Shown here: one piece after another, positions 31,292-42,039 of the stretch
Layout: each line of letters opens with the position of its first letter
Position numbering within the stretch: position 1 is the stretch's first letter
Origin: Syngnathus acus
Taxonomy: Eukaryota; Chordata; Actinopteri; Syngnathiformes; Syngnathidae
Length of the DNA: 64,000 nucleotides
Direction: 5' to 3'
NCBI RefSeq assembly: GCF_901709675.1
Contig: NC_051101.1
Span: 11,366,501-11,430,500, forward strand
Position numbers and translations under genes: made by a program
The notes under the pieces: generated by a model
Told to the model about the DNA's origin: nothing
Databases searched by the model: none
The model's input: the letters and a program-made list of their open reading frames with translations, nothing else

Positions 31292-34200
31292 TTACTGGTC
31301 CACGTGGGAGATGGTTGTTTGAAAGGCAAAGGTGATGTGGTCTCGAGCGTGATCGAGGTAAGGGTCAAAGAAGGTGCGGGCGTCTCCAGAGAAATGTCTC
31401 CACCGCATCAGCTCGGACATGCTGAGGTGCTTCTGGGCCGGACCGCAGCGGTCACGACCCAGCTGGCACGGCCGATTGTCAGAAAGCTCATCGTCTTCCT
31501 CTTCCATATCTGAGTAGGAAGTTAAAAAAAAATTAGTGGACACAATTATTTTTTTCCCAAACTGATTCAAAACAGGCCTACGGTTGACTGAGCCGTCCAT
31601 TTTGCAGCTGCAGTTCAACAGGTCGTGAGTGAGCGATGGCGTGTCAGTCAGGCTGAAGAGATCTCGCAGCTCGCTGGCGGAGAAGCTGGCGTGTTCCGAG
31701 CCTTTCCCGAGGTCCACCACCGTCCCAGAAAGCCCCTGCTTGGACACTTGCCGCTGGAAAATGCGCTCCTCAATAGTTCCTAAGAAGTTCACCACAAACG
31801 AGTGCGGCTTAGAATGTAAAATCGATTTCACTGAAGTTTTTGTTTATCTCCAAGCACACAAAATGTACGATACCTGCAGTGAGGAGACGGTAAGTGTGGA
31901 CGGTCTTCTTCTGTCCGTCGCGCCACACTCGTGCCATAGCCTGAGCAAGACAAGGAAGCAAACCTTCCGTTTCAGCAAACAAATCATACCACCTTAGACT
32001 GGTTTTTGTAGCTTTACCTGAATATCATTAGCCGGGTTCCAATCGAGGTCATAGAGTACCAGATGGGAGGCCCCCACTAGGTTGAGTCCTAGGCCGCCAG
32101 CTTTGGAGCTGAGTAGAAACAGGAAAGTGGAGGAGTAAGGACCGTTGAAGCCGTCGACCAGCCGCTGCCTTTGGTTGGTGGGCGTTTGTCCGTCGAGCCG
32201 ACAGAACGTGTAACTCATGCGCACGCAAAGCTTCTGGAGCATGTCCAGCGTCCGAGTGTAGTTGGACACGATCACTACCCTGGAGGAGACATACGAGCTG
32301 TCATAAATGAAATTTAGCAGACACCACAACAGAGACGTGACGATGACATACCTGTCGGACGGACTCAACTGTCTGATGGTACTCAGGAGGTCCAACAAAA
32401 CCAAAAGTTTCCCAGAGTCATGAGGGTTCAAGCTATCTGAAGAGTAGTTTTCTGGGAATAACACAGGAAGGCCTTCATAGAGTGAGCTCTCCTCGGAATC
32501 GCACTTCATTTTGTCCTGAAAGCAAAAGGCCACAAAGTTAATGACTAATGAATCAAAATATTCAATCCCAACGTAACAGTCTCACCATGACGCCGGTGTG
32601 AAGCAGGGCCGGGTGGTTACACAGTTTCTTCAGGGCGGTGATGCAGGCCAGGTGTGTGTGTGTTTGCACGGAGCCTTGGAGGCAAGCTCGGAAGATTCTG
32701 TGGCAGAGGAGCCGCCTGTAGATTTCTTGCTGCAACGGGGACGCCCTGCAGAACAAGGTCCAGTCCAGGCGCGGCGGCAGGTAATCGTTGATGATCTCCT
32801 GGGTCCTCCTCAGGATGAACTCGCCGGTGAGTCGGGAGAGCTCAGACGCTCGCTCGTCTCCCAAAGATCTGTCCTCCTAATTGACATATCGGTTTTGTTT
32901 CATATATTGACTGAATTTTGTGTCTTTCAAAAGTACAAGAGTCACCTCTGAGCACGAAGGCTGCCTGGAACGTAGGATGGGCTCTTCAAATACTTTTCTA
33001 TATGCAGTGCTGGAGCCAAGTATGCCCGGATTTACAAAGTCGATGATGGCGTAGAACTCCTGCAGGTCATTCTGCACCGGGGTGCCTTCAAAAATATATT
33101 TCATACATTCAGTGGCGGTCAAGAAAAGGGAGCAGCTCAAGCCCACCTGTGAGTATGACCCGACGAGTGCAGCTCAGGCTGCTGAGGGCAGAGGACGTTT
33201 TGATGCTGCTGTTTTTTAATCTGTGACCCTCGTCGCAGATGATGAGACCGAATTCCACTTTTTGAACCTGAGAACGAGAAGGTGGCATTGGGCGGATGGT
33301 CTTTCGGCGGCAATAGTTGTCGGCGGGAGTTGGGCGAACCTGCTCGAGGCAGCGCAGCAGCATCTCGTAGCTGATCACGAGAACATTGTGCAGGTTTGAC
33401 AACACAAACTGCTCGATCCTGTGGTCCTGTATACGACAATGAGAGACAACGGTCCAAACAATTTCACTCAATATTGTTGATCTTCTCCCTCACTTGATCC
33501 ACTGTGAAAACGGTGATCCTCTCACGGCCCAGCCATTTGTTGAACTCGGCGGCCCAGTTCTGCACCAGGCTTCCTGGAGTAACCACCAACACGCGGTTGG
33601 TGACCGCTTTTCCTCCGTACGGTCCCTGCTTGAGCAAAGTCCAGCAGAGAGCCACACTCTGGAGGGTCTTCCCCAGACCCATCTCGTCGGCCAGGATGGC
33701 CCCGTAACGCCCAGCGGCTCTGATGTTACAAACAAAGCAAGATTATTGATTTGAATTTAAACACCAGAATTGGACATACCTCATGCCCATGACGCATTCG
33801 TAGAGAAAAAGCAGGCCGTCTCTCTGATGGGGGCGCAGGTGAGCCGTCAGGTGCGGGTCAACCACAACATCAACCACGGGAAGCCCCGATTTGTTATTAG
33901 ACCACTGGTGGTTGGGCGAGGGCCGAGGCATCACCAGCGCACCTAAGAACGATACAAAGAAAACTTTAGATGTACAAAGAACTTCATTGAGCAATGTTAT
34001 TGAAGACTGGATGGATAGTCAACACACCAGGTGCTAGTGGATCATGGCGAGGCTTGCAGATTTGTTCCTCCTTTGGTTGTGATCCGAGATGCTCTGCTCT
34101 CCCCGACAGTGTCGGGGGGCGGAAAGGTTTAGATGCGAGGCGATGTGAAGGAGCCGGAGCCGTCTTTGGGAGAACGTCTTCTACCTGTGCTTCTTGGAAA

Positions 34201-37200
34201 CAACGTCCCGTGGCAAAGGTTTCTGCGGATATGACGGCCATCACCTCAACTTCCTTGGCGCCGATCATCAGGGTCTCTCCTTCGGCGAGAGAGGCCAGCA
34301 CTGACATCTTGTAGCCGCTACCCTGTCCAATGTTCTTGCCCTCCATATCTTTCAGAGTGGCTGTGCGACCCCTGGTCACCAGCACGGCATCCCCCTCCCA
34401 GCGCTTGTGTTTCTTTTTGCTGGCCTTACACCACATCACGCTGAAGTATCGCGCCGTGTCTGGGTTGCATTCTGTATCTGGGACTGGATTTGACATGGCA
34501 CATGCTTGAGGGAGGCCTGTGGAAACAGATGAAGAGTTTTATGGATGCAGATGCAGGCCCCGCCAGTAGAGGTCAGTGTTGCACCAGTTGTGCACATTCA
34601 CAAAGCCTTTGAAATGCATTCAAGAGTGATCAAATTGCAGGATTAGGACAGAAAAACTTTAAATGTCTATGAAAAATTGACATCCACAAAACAGGTCTTG
34701 AACTCGCCATAGTAACGTTTTTAATATAAAAACCATAAAATGGACAAACAAAAACTAACAGCACTTGACAATCATTTCTGCAGAACACAACATTCCATTC
34801 ACTTGTGTTAAGTACCAATAATAAAGGTCACGAGACACATTCTGCAGCTCCCTTGTTTCACTGGTAAACGATTTCAGTCATTTTTTAGCAACGACAACAT
34901 GAAGAGATGAATCAGTGTCTGCTGGAGGCACTATGTTTGCCAAAGTCGCAATCTCACCCATTATAAATTGATCCTCATCCACCACATGGTATTTAATTTC
35001 AGCGCATCATTATGTAGTTCAATACAAGCTACGACTCCTGAACCTGTTGTGAGAGCGCTACGGAATTGGCGTGACATCACAGCAGCGCGCTACACAGTGT
35101 ACTCCGTTGACGTTTTCTATTATTTTGTGTCTTTGCTAAAAAGGGGTGGGCAGTCCATGCCGAAGTCGGGCCACCTTTAGTTTCTCCACTTTGATTTTGG
35201 CTCTCAAAAGTTCCTCTTCCAACTGCTGTTTCCTCTTGAGCCCCTCCCGCTTCTCCTCAAGGTACATTGCCACCTTCCTGTGATTGGCTAGCACCAATTC
35301 GTGCTCTTCTTTGGCCATGTGCAAAGGGCGGAAGCGCTCGGGCTCGTGATGTCGGTAGACGTTGTTAGGGTAGATGTTATTGGGGTAGAAGTCGTGACGT
35401 AAAGACAGCGGCGAGGCAGAGAGGGGGATGTTGACAGACGAAGGGGCGGGAGACGAGGATGCCTCATAAACTCGGACGCTGTCCGCATCCTGTTCCCCCA
35501 TCAGCTCCGGGCCCGACTCCAGCCCCGGGTCGGCACGTGTGGATGGGAGTGGGAGATCTGGAGGCGGTTTTACATCATCGTCCGGATCCAGACGGACAAC
35601 CACATGGGGAACGGTGGGGACGGCTGCCGAGTAGTCCTGAGGGACGGCCAAAGAGGAGCTGCTGCCAGGAGGTTCGATGGGAGATGGGTGCTTACTGTAT
35701 AATAATCTGAGGATGGACAGCATCATAAGGTTGAATATATAATAAACCGTTTTGAGATCAAGGTTTGTGGTACATTTGCAGTTAGACAAATTACCAAAGA
35801 CAAATTAGGCAGACGTCAACCCACCCCCATAAAATCAAAACGTAATACTATTTTGGGCTTTGTTTTGCAGTTCATAATCAAGATACAAACACGTTTTAAG
35901 TAGAAATCTGAACAAAAAAAAAACAACTAGTTCTGGACTCAACTGTTCTGTTGCAAATTAAAAGAAATTTTTTTTTTTAGGCTACAATTTATGCAAACGA
36001 CTGTATTTTCCATGCAGTGTGCACTATGATTTTCTTTCAATCTTCTCTTAAGGCTAAAAATCCCAATAATGTTAAGCAGCTTCTGCCTCATTGTTTTGCC
36101 GAAAGAGTCCATCTGCTGCTGGTTCTGGTTGAGTCACAGCGTACCTGCGTAAAGACAGGTCCTTTTCGTGGATGGGCACATGTTGAAACAGGTGAGGGAT
36201 CATCTCCAGGACTCTCCTGGTTGGCTCAGAGATGCTCGCTCTGTACTCCAGCTGGGCATGCCTCCGCTGCATCACTTCCTGTTTGGCCGACTCCTTCAGC
36301 CTCTTGTAAAGGGTTCTAAGGCCCTGCGCTGTGCGGTGGGGTCTGTCTCCCCCCAGGGCATTGTACTGCTCCGCCACAGTGTCCCAGCATTTGTTCTTGT
36401 CCACGATGACCGCATGTTTGTTGTTGTGCTCCTCCAGGATGAGCACGTGAGGCCGGACAAGCTTCAACAGGTCCAGCTTCTCCGAGAGGGTGAAGTTGGA
36501 GGAGCGGGCTTTCCCCACCATGCTGGAAAGGAACACCGAGCCGGATGCCATCTTACAGCGCCAGTTAGGACTTCAGCGATCACCTGTCTTGTCCTGCTCC
36601 ACGATTCTCTTAGTCCACCGAGACATAATGTTAAGAGCGATTTAATTGCTCTACATCTCCTTTTCTTCCTCTCCCCATTCCAAATAAAACACAGGCTGTG
36701 GTCTGACAAAAGCGTGGAGCTCCACCACTCCTTGGTTTCCCCCCTCTGCTTCCTTGCACAACAAAATCAGGCTTCTGCCGTGCACAATAAGAATCAGGCT
36801 TAACTAGGCCAGCCTCGCTTAGGCCCCCGCCTACCTCCGAGCGTTTTGGATGAATTCCTCCCAGCTTAGACTGACGTAGCTAAGCCGCTTAAACCCAGAC
36901 CGACCTACTTACAGCTCGGCCTCTCTAAACCTCAAACCGAGCACAGCGAAACCACGTAGTCTCAACACATAACAAAAGACGGTGACACACATACACGTGG
37001 GGGGGGGGAAGGGGAATTCGGTGGATATTAGTTTATTTGGGATCGGGAGACGGTTGTAGCGTAAGGACTGTGCCGGGCGGGTTTAACTAACTACAACGCT
37101 GGGTGGAGTTTAAGGGAGCGCGTTGCGCATGCGCATGACAGGCTTGTGTTGGAGCTATATGCTACATGCTAATAATACCGCCGCCACGAGCTATTTATTT

Positions 37201-38253
37201 ACATTGCCGAATTCTACAAACGATCGTGAGAACGTGTGAGAAGCGGAGACGTTGGAAAGGGAGCCCGCTTGTGTGTTCGTCTCTAGCCAAGCGCAGAACT
37301 AATTCAGCCGTGTTGTTGCTGTTTGTATTACGAACCAAATACGAGCGATACTCGATCGTGGCTGGTCTCGACCGTGAACGAGCTTGTGGTTAAAATAGGC
37401 TGTCCTTATTTTGCTTTTCTATTATGTATTTTTGAACTAACGACAGTGTTTAGATTGCAGGTCTCTGATGAAACGTTAAAGCGCGTGCTTGCATAATTCC
37501 AAGTATCCACTAGAGGGAGACTCCGTGTCTGTAAATAAATATTGCACAGTGCTTCACAGATTCATGCCTTTTTTGTAATGCCTCTTTTGTAGTTGTGCAC
37601 AAATTTCTAGACATGTCATATGAGGGGTCTCTCACATTTAATAAAAAAAAGAAAATGATAAAACTCTGTATTGATGTATCCCAATTAAGACATTGCAAAC
37701 ACCATAGACAGTCTTGGTATGTGTTTGAGTGTTTTTTTTTTCCTGAACATACTTCACTTGCATAACAAAAAGTTGGTGTTCTCCTTACCTGCCCCTCTGA
37801 CGTTTTGTGGTGTTGGGACCTCCTGTGATGCAGCGTTCGGATGTTCCGTCACAATAACGTTCTCCTTACTTTCAGTTGCACTGAGCACTCGGGCCAAAGC
37901 TTTGGACAAAGCTGGTGCTGCCTGGACATGGGCATTTTGGTTGGGAGGTGGAACTCCTAGACTTCTCTGGGCCTGAGTGACAAGCAGTTGTGTGAGGAAG
38001 GACAGTTTGAATGGTTCGGAAAGATGGATAGTGCATGGATAGTTCTCAACCTTTTTTTTTTTCTAAGAGGGAAGACATTTAATAAAACATACAGTGACAC
38101 CCTCACCTTATTCAAGGCATTGTCCAAGCCAAATTCAGGGTACTGGGTTTTGGGTTCTGTGCCAGTCCATGAAGAAGCAGCTCCAGGAGGGACAAAACAA
38201 GGCTTTTTTGCAGCATTGCCTCGGAGCTGGCTGGGAGCTGCTGAGCGTCTCAT
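31292..38253 (-). CDS. rad54b: DNA repair and recombination protein RAD54B (SWI2/SNF2 translocase)
   Basis: RAD54B is a nuclear DNA-dependent ATPase that works with RAD51/DMC1 in homologous recombination. The start [10 protein letters not shown] at 38253 matches the conserved vertebrate N terminus. Exons: 38107-38253, 37789-37972, 34028-34516, 33780-33942, 33494-33719, 33147-33426, 32946-33085, 32586-32876, 32352-32515, 32018-32279, 31874-31940, 31582-31779 and 31292-31509. Helicase motifs: I in ADEMGLGKT (near 33680), II as CDEGH (near 33235), III in RRVILTG, V in [11 protein letters not shown] and VI in ARVWRDGQ. The N-terminal [17 protein letters not shown] segment is also conserved. The large intron 34517-37788 contains FSBP on the same strand. 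The ATPase motifs are intact. Confidence 0.96.
35136..36521 (-). CDS. fsbp: Fibrinogen silencer-binding protein (FSBP), nested in a RAD54B intron
   Basis: FSBP is a small Myb/SANT-like DNA-binding transcriptional regulator. It has two coding exons: 36145-36521 starts at the conserved [19 protein letters not shown], and 35136-35694 follows. An in-frame ATG ten codons upstream (36551) could extend the N terminus, but the downstream Met matches the human start. The Myb-like domain contains [13 protein letters not shown] and [14 protein letters not shown]. The middle is proline- and acid-rich ([14 protein letters not shown]). The C terminus is a basic coiled coil, [20 protein letters not shown]. 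The first exon could also read through past the donor at 36144 to a stop at 36072, giving a shorter protein. Same-strand nesting inside RAD54B also holds in human. Confidence 0.93.
37124..37135. promoter_or_regulatory. Perfect NRF-1 palindrome, likely FSBP promoter
   Basis: TGCGCATGCGCA, the NRF-1 consensus, lies about 0.6 kb upstream of the FSBP start, inside the RAD54B intron, in a locally GC-richer stretch. This suggests that FSBP has its own CpG-type promoter. The motif is seen; its function is inferred. Confidence 0.55.
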
Positions 38254-38751
38254 TTTAGCACCCACTATCTGTTAAAAAAAAATACAAAACAAGATATATC
38301 AACATTAAATCCACACCATTGATTCCAAACTACTGCTGTCATCAGTACTTCAATATTATATACCTTTTTCGACATTTTCGTCCGGTGGTGTGTTTCTAAT
38401 GTAAAACGTGCTTTGTATTTCCCATGATGTAAAATGCAAAAAAAAGTGAATTGATGATGATGTATTCATCCAACTTTCCTTTGAGTTCAGCGTTCCAATT
38501 AACATGACATTTTGATATAGTTTAGTAATCTAGCGTGTATTGTTTACCTGTATTGTATCGTTTTCGGACGCGAGTAAGCCTAAACTGTCAAGTGTCAACA
38601 CGGAGACTTTACGTAGCATAACTTGAAGTCAATATTAAATGATGGTGACGACGACATTACTTACTTGCTATAGTTTTGGAGAGAAAAAAACATTCGTAAA
38701 ATGTTACTGCTTGAGCTTCTCTTGTCTTTTAACTATTAGTTTCCTTGTTTT

Positions 38752-38785
38752 TTTCCCGCGGAGTGATCTGTGAAATGTGATTGGT
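38752..38785 (-). promoter_or_regulatory. rad54b: Candidate RAD54B promoter: E2F-like site and inverted CCAAT box
   Basis: TTTCCCGC (E2F consensus type) at 38752-38759 is followed within about 20 nt by ATTGG, an inverted CCAAT box. This is about 0.5 kb upstream of the RAD54B start and fits an S-phase recombination gene. No transcription start is visible. Confidence 0.4.
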
Positions 38786-38829
38786 TGTAATCCAGGAAGT
38801 AGATGAATGGGAAAAGAAGGAGGGGTGCG

Positions 38830-39788
38830 TTTGTTTCGTTGCATAGTCATAGGTGGGGCCTATCGAGTTATGAATGGCTAAAATCAATAATGTAAGGCAT
38901 TTGTCGCATGGAAATTATTCATTTCTTTAGCAAACTGGCATTTTTTCGGAATGTTGGAATAAAATCGAATATTAACATATATTGAATAAAAACACCCAAG
39001 CATCGGAAGAACATGCAAACTCCAAGGAAGGCTTTGTCATCCGAGTTTTGAGTCCTGAAACTCAGAATGTACTGCAAATCCATAATTTTGAGATTAATTT
39101 GTGAAAATCTTTATATTAAATTAACCATAAAGTGATGGAATGAAATGCATGTGTTATGGGTTGTTGATTTTTGACGTCAATTGATGCTGTGCAGTCTGTA
39201 ATCCAATCAAGGAAGGAGAGAGTTTAATCCGAGTTAATCCCACATCCAGAGATAGAGAGAGAAAGCCGACAGGGAAAAACAGTGGTAATCTCGGAGTGCA
39301 ACGCCGTTAAACAGCTCATCTGGTAAAAGAAGAACGTAACTGCCATACATCAGAATGTGAGTGTCAACTGTTATTCTGTCTCCATTGTCCGGCTGTCGTT
39401 TGACAGCTGCCTTCCTGTATCCTCAAACGTTTGTTGTCAGGGATACGTCTCCATGGAGATACACTCCCTGAGGCAGGGGCGGGATTTAGGAGATAGGGGA
39501 CCCTCGGCTTGATGGAGCAACAAGGAAAGAAGAGCATAGCTCGGGGATAAGAGTCACCCGTGGAGGTCATTAAATCAACAGAAGAAGGAAGAGTTGGAAC
39601 ATCAGGTGAGCACCGGGTAGAAATGACGTCAGTGATGGGCTTTGCAGAAATAGATACCAATACATGTGCTGTGTTTAAATCTTGATGTTTGCATCACCCT
39701 ATTCATTTAATATTTAATGTGGGTTTTTTTATTTTAAGCACCCATTTAGTTGTGCTTTTGCCTACTCGTGTGGGTTTTTTTTCCCAGG
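38830..39788. other. Intergenic DNA between RAD54B and the RNF41-like gene
   Basis: I see no coding sequence in this stretch. A 5'UTR for the RNF41-like gene probably lies at its right end, where the acceptor TTTTCCCAG ends one base before the ATG. Confidence 0.4.
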
Positions 39789-41689
39789 ATGGGTTATGAC
39801 CTGGAGAGGTTTGTGGGCTACGTGAATGAGGGCCTCCTGTGCTGCGTGTGTCGCGATGTTTTACGGCGCCCCCTACAGGCGCCCTGTGAGCACGCTTTCT
39901 GCAGCGCCTGCATCAGTAGCTGGTTGCTCCATCACCACACGTGTCCCGAGGACAGGCAGCCACTGGACGTGGGCAGCCTCAAGCCTCTCTACAGGTTATT
40001 TGTGATAGCATTCACATTGTGGTGAATGGCTTAATGTGTCTGATAAAAATGAGACAGCTATGTTTGTGTGTCGACAGGTACATGCGCAACGATCTGAACC
40101 GTCTGCAGATCCGTTGCGTAAATTCCAGTCAGGGATGCGAGGCGGTGTGCTCGCTAGAGAACCTTCACACGCACGAGGAGGAGTGTGACTTTGCCTTTGT
40201 GTCGTGCTCAAACTCAGGTATTGAGACTTACTTTTCACACCAGTAAATCATTCACTATTAATATATTCCTAAAATGACGTAAATGGATAGCCACGGTAAA
40301 GGTCATCTGACACCTATGGGCATCGAACAGGTGGATCCATTGTTGCCATGGTGATTAATGAATTTACTACATTGCTTGTTGAGGGGGCAGCTAAGGTCAA
40401 CTTCCCATTATTCTTTTATGAGTTTTTTGTGTACAAATCATGCTCTTGTTCTTCCAACATGACGGCAACACGTTGCTGACAGGAGGCAACTACATTTGTT
40501 ATCGTTGTGGTAGGTATGGTGCACGAGACCGCGTGCATGCAGAGTGGAATTGTTTCATGCTGCAGTGAGCTACTTTTGGTTTGCCTGTGATCGTTGTGCT
40601 TTCCTTTTTTTTTTTTTAGTGTAGGTGCAGAAATTCACAACTACAAATTTGTACACTGTGACAAAATTCGAATCGATAATTAGCCTACTAAAAATAAAAA
40701 AATAAACATTTAACCGCACAGCTTTACAAGCTTCGCTTAACAAATAACAGAATTGTTTTTTTAGCCAGCCCTATTTTGCCCAAAAATATTTTCAACATCA
40801 GTTAGATCTACTTTTTTTGTGTGAAACTCTTTCTGTGCATTGCAGGGTGTCCCGCGCAAGTGGAAAGACGAGGTTTGGAGGCTCACCTTTCAGAATGCAA
40901 CTTCTGCAGCCGAGAATGTCCAAACGGCTGCGGCCACACTCTCCTCTCCAGTGAGCAATCGCAGCACAACTGTGTGGCGGAACTTCGCTCCGAAGTGGAA
41001 ATGCTGCGGTATGGAACCGTGAGTGGACCAGCCTTCCACCAGTCAGTCACCTGTCATAATCTTTCCATATGTGCACCACAAAGGGTTGAGATGGTGTGCA
41101 AGGTGGAGGAGGTGAGACGAGAGATGGAGTCTCGGTTGGACTCGCAGAGGAGACACATGGTGCAGAAGGAGTCGCAGCTGAAAAATGAAGTCGAGGAGGT
41201 GAAGGTAAATAAATCATAAACAACAAATTTTGAAAATTGAAAGAAATTGTACTAATAAAAACCTTACCTGTCTCTCCTGTTTAGGGCCAGTTGTCCCGCG
41301 TAATCTGCGACGTGCGTGCTCTGCTTGGAGCAGAACGTCTAAGGCGACAGGAGCTGGCAGAGGTGGAGTTGGAGAAAAGAGAACTGCTGGAGCTCCTCCG
41401 AGACCTGCACCCTTCCAGGAATCAGCAGTCGGCTGACCAGCTGGGCCAAGAGCAGCGTCAGGAAGAGCAGCAGACACCCCGATGGGAACCTACCTATGAG
41501 CCACTGAGGCACCATCGGAGGAAAGCTTCCTTAAACCTATCCAGTCCTTCGCTTCACTCGCCTCAGGCTTTAAATGGACCCGGTTGTCCTTCTTCACCTC
41601 AGCTGGGTGACGGTGCGCGTAAAAGCGGAACTAGGAGTCTGACGCTGGACTGCATCAAGAAGAAGAGCCGTGAGGTCACCATTATCTGA
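39789..41689 (+). CDS. RING-finger / TRAF-type zinc-finger E3 ligase-like protein related to RNF41 (NRDP1) and RNF151
   Basis: This is a predicted ubiquitin E3 ligase. The start MGYDLERFVGYV resembles NRDP1. A C3HC4-type RING follows (CCVCRDVL ... CEHAFCSACI ... HHTCPEDRQ), then cysteine/histidine TRAF-type zinc fingers (CVNSSQGCEAVC, CNFCSRECPNGCG). Next come a coiled coil (VEEVRREMESRLDSQRRHM, LRRQELAEVELEKRELLELL) and a serine/proline-rich tail ending REVTII. Exons: 39789-39994, 40078-40217, 40846-41008, 41084-41204 and 41285-41689. The C-terminal USP8-interacting domain of true NRDP1 is absent, so it is a separate RNF41-like paralogue. Zebrafish naming (rnf41l) may apply, but I cannot confirm it. 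It converges with VIRMA, about 350 bp apart. Confidence 0.88.
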
Positions 41690-41905
41690 GCAGACTGGTC
41701 CGAAGCTTAGCCAACTAAGGATTGTAAAGATTACATTGGTAATGGTAAAATGAATTTGAAAAGGACAAAGCATAATCAAAGACAAAGTAAACAATCTTTA
41801 CAAAAATCATTTTCTTAAAAAAATTAATTAAACCTTTTTTTTTTGCATTGTGATCAATTCATTTCAGTCCATGAACATAGAAACAGAAACTCAATTCCTA
41901 TGAAC

Positions 41906-41911
41906 TTTATT
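41906..41911 (-). terminator. virma: Probable VIRMA polyadenylation signal (AATAAA on the minus strand)
   Basis: TTTATT on the plus strand gives AATAAA on the minus strand about 130 nt beyond the VIRMA stop. The RNF41-like gene ends only about 215 nt away, so the two convergent 3'UTRs may overlap. Confidence 0.5.
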
Positions 41912-42039
41912 CTCTGGTTACAACTCAATAACAAACAACACAAAGATCTCCACAGACACCATTCCATGGAGATAGCATAAAACAAGTTGATTGGTCCGTT
42001 TGGAGCCGTGGCGGGCTTTCAGTCAATGCCCAGGTGAAT

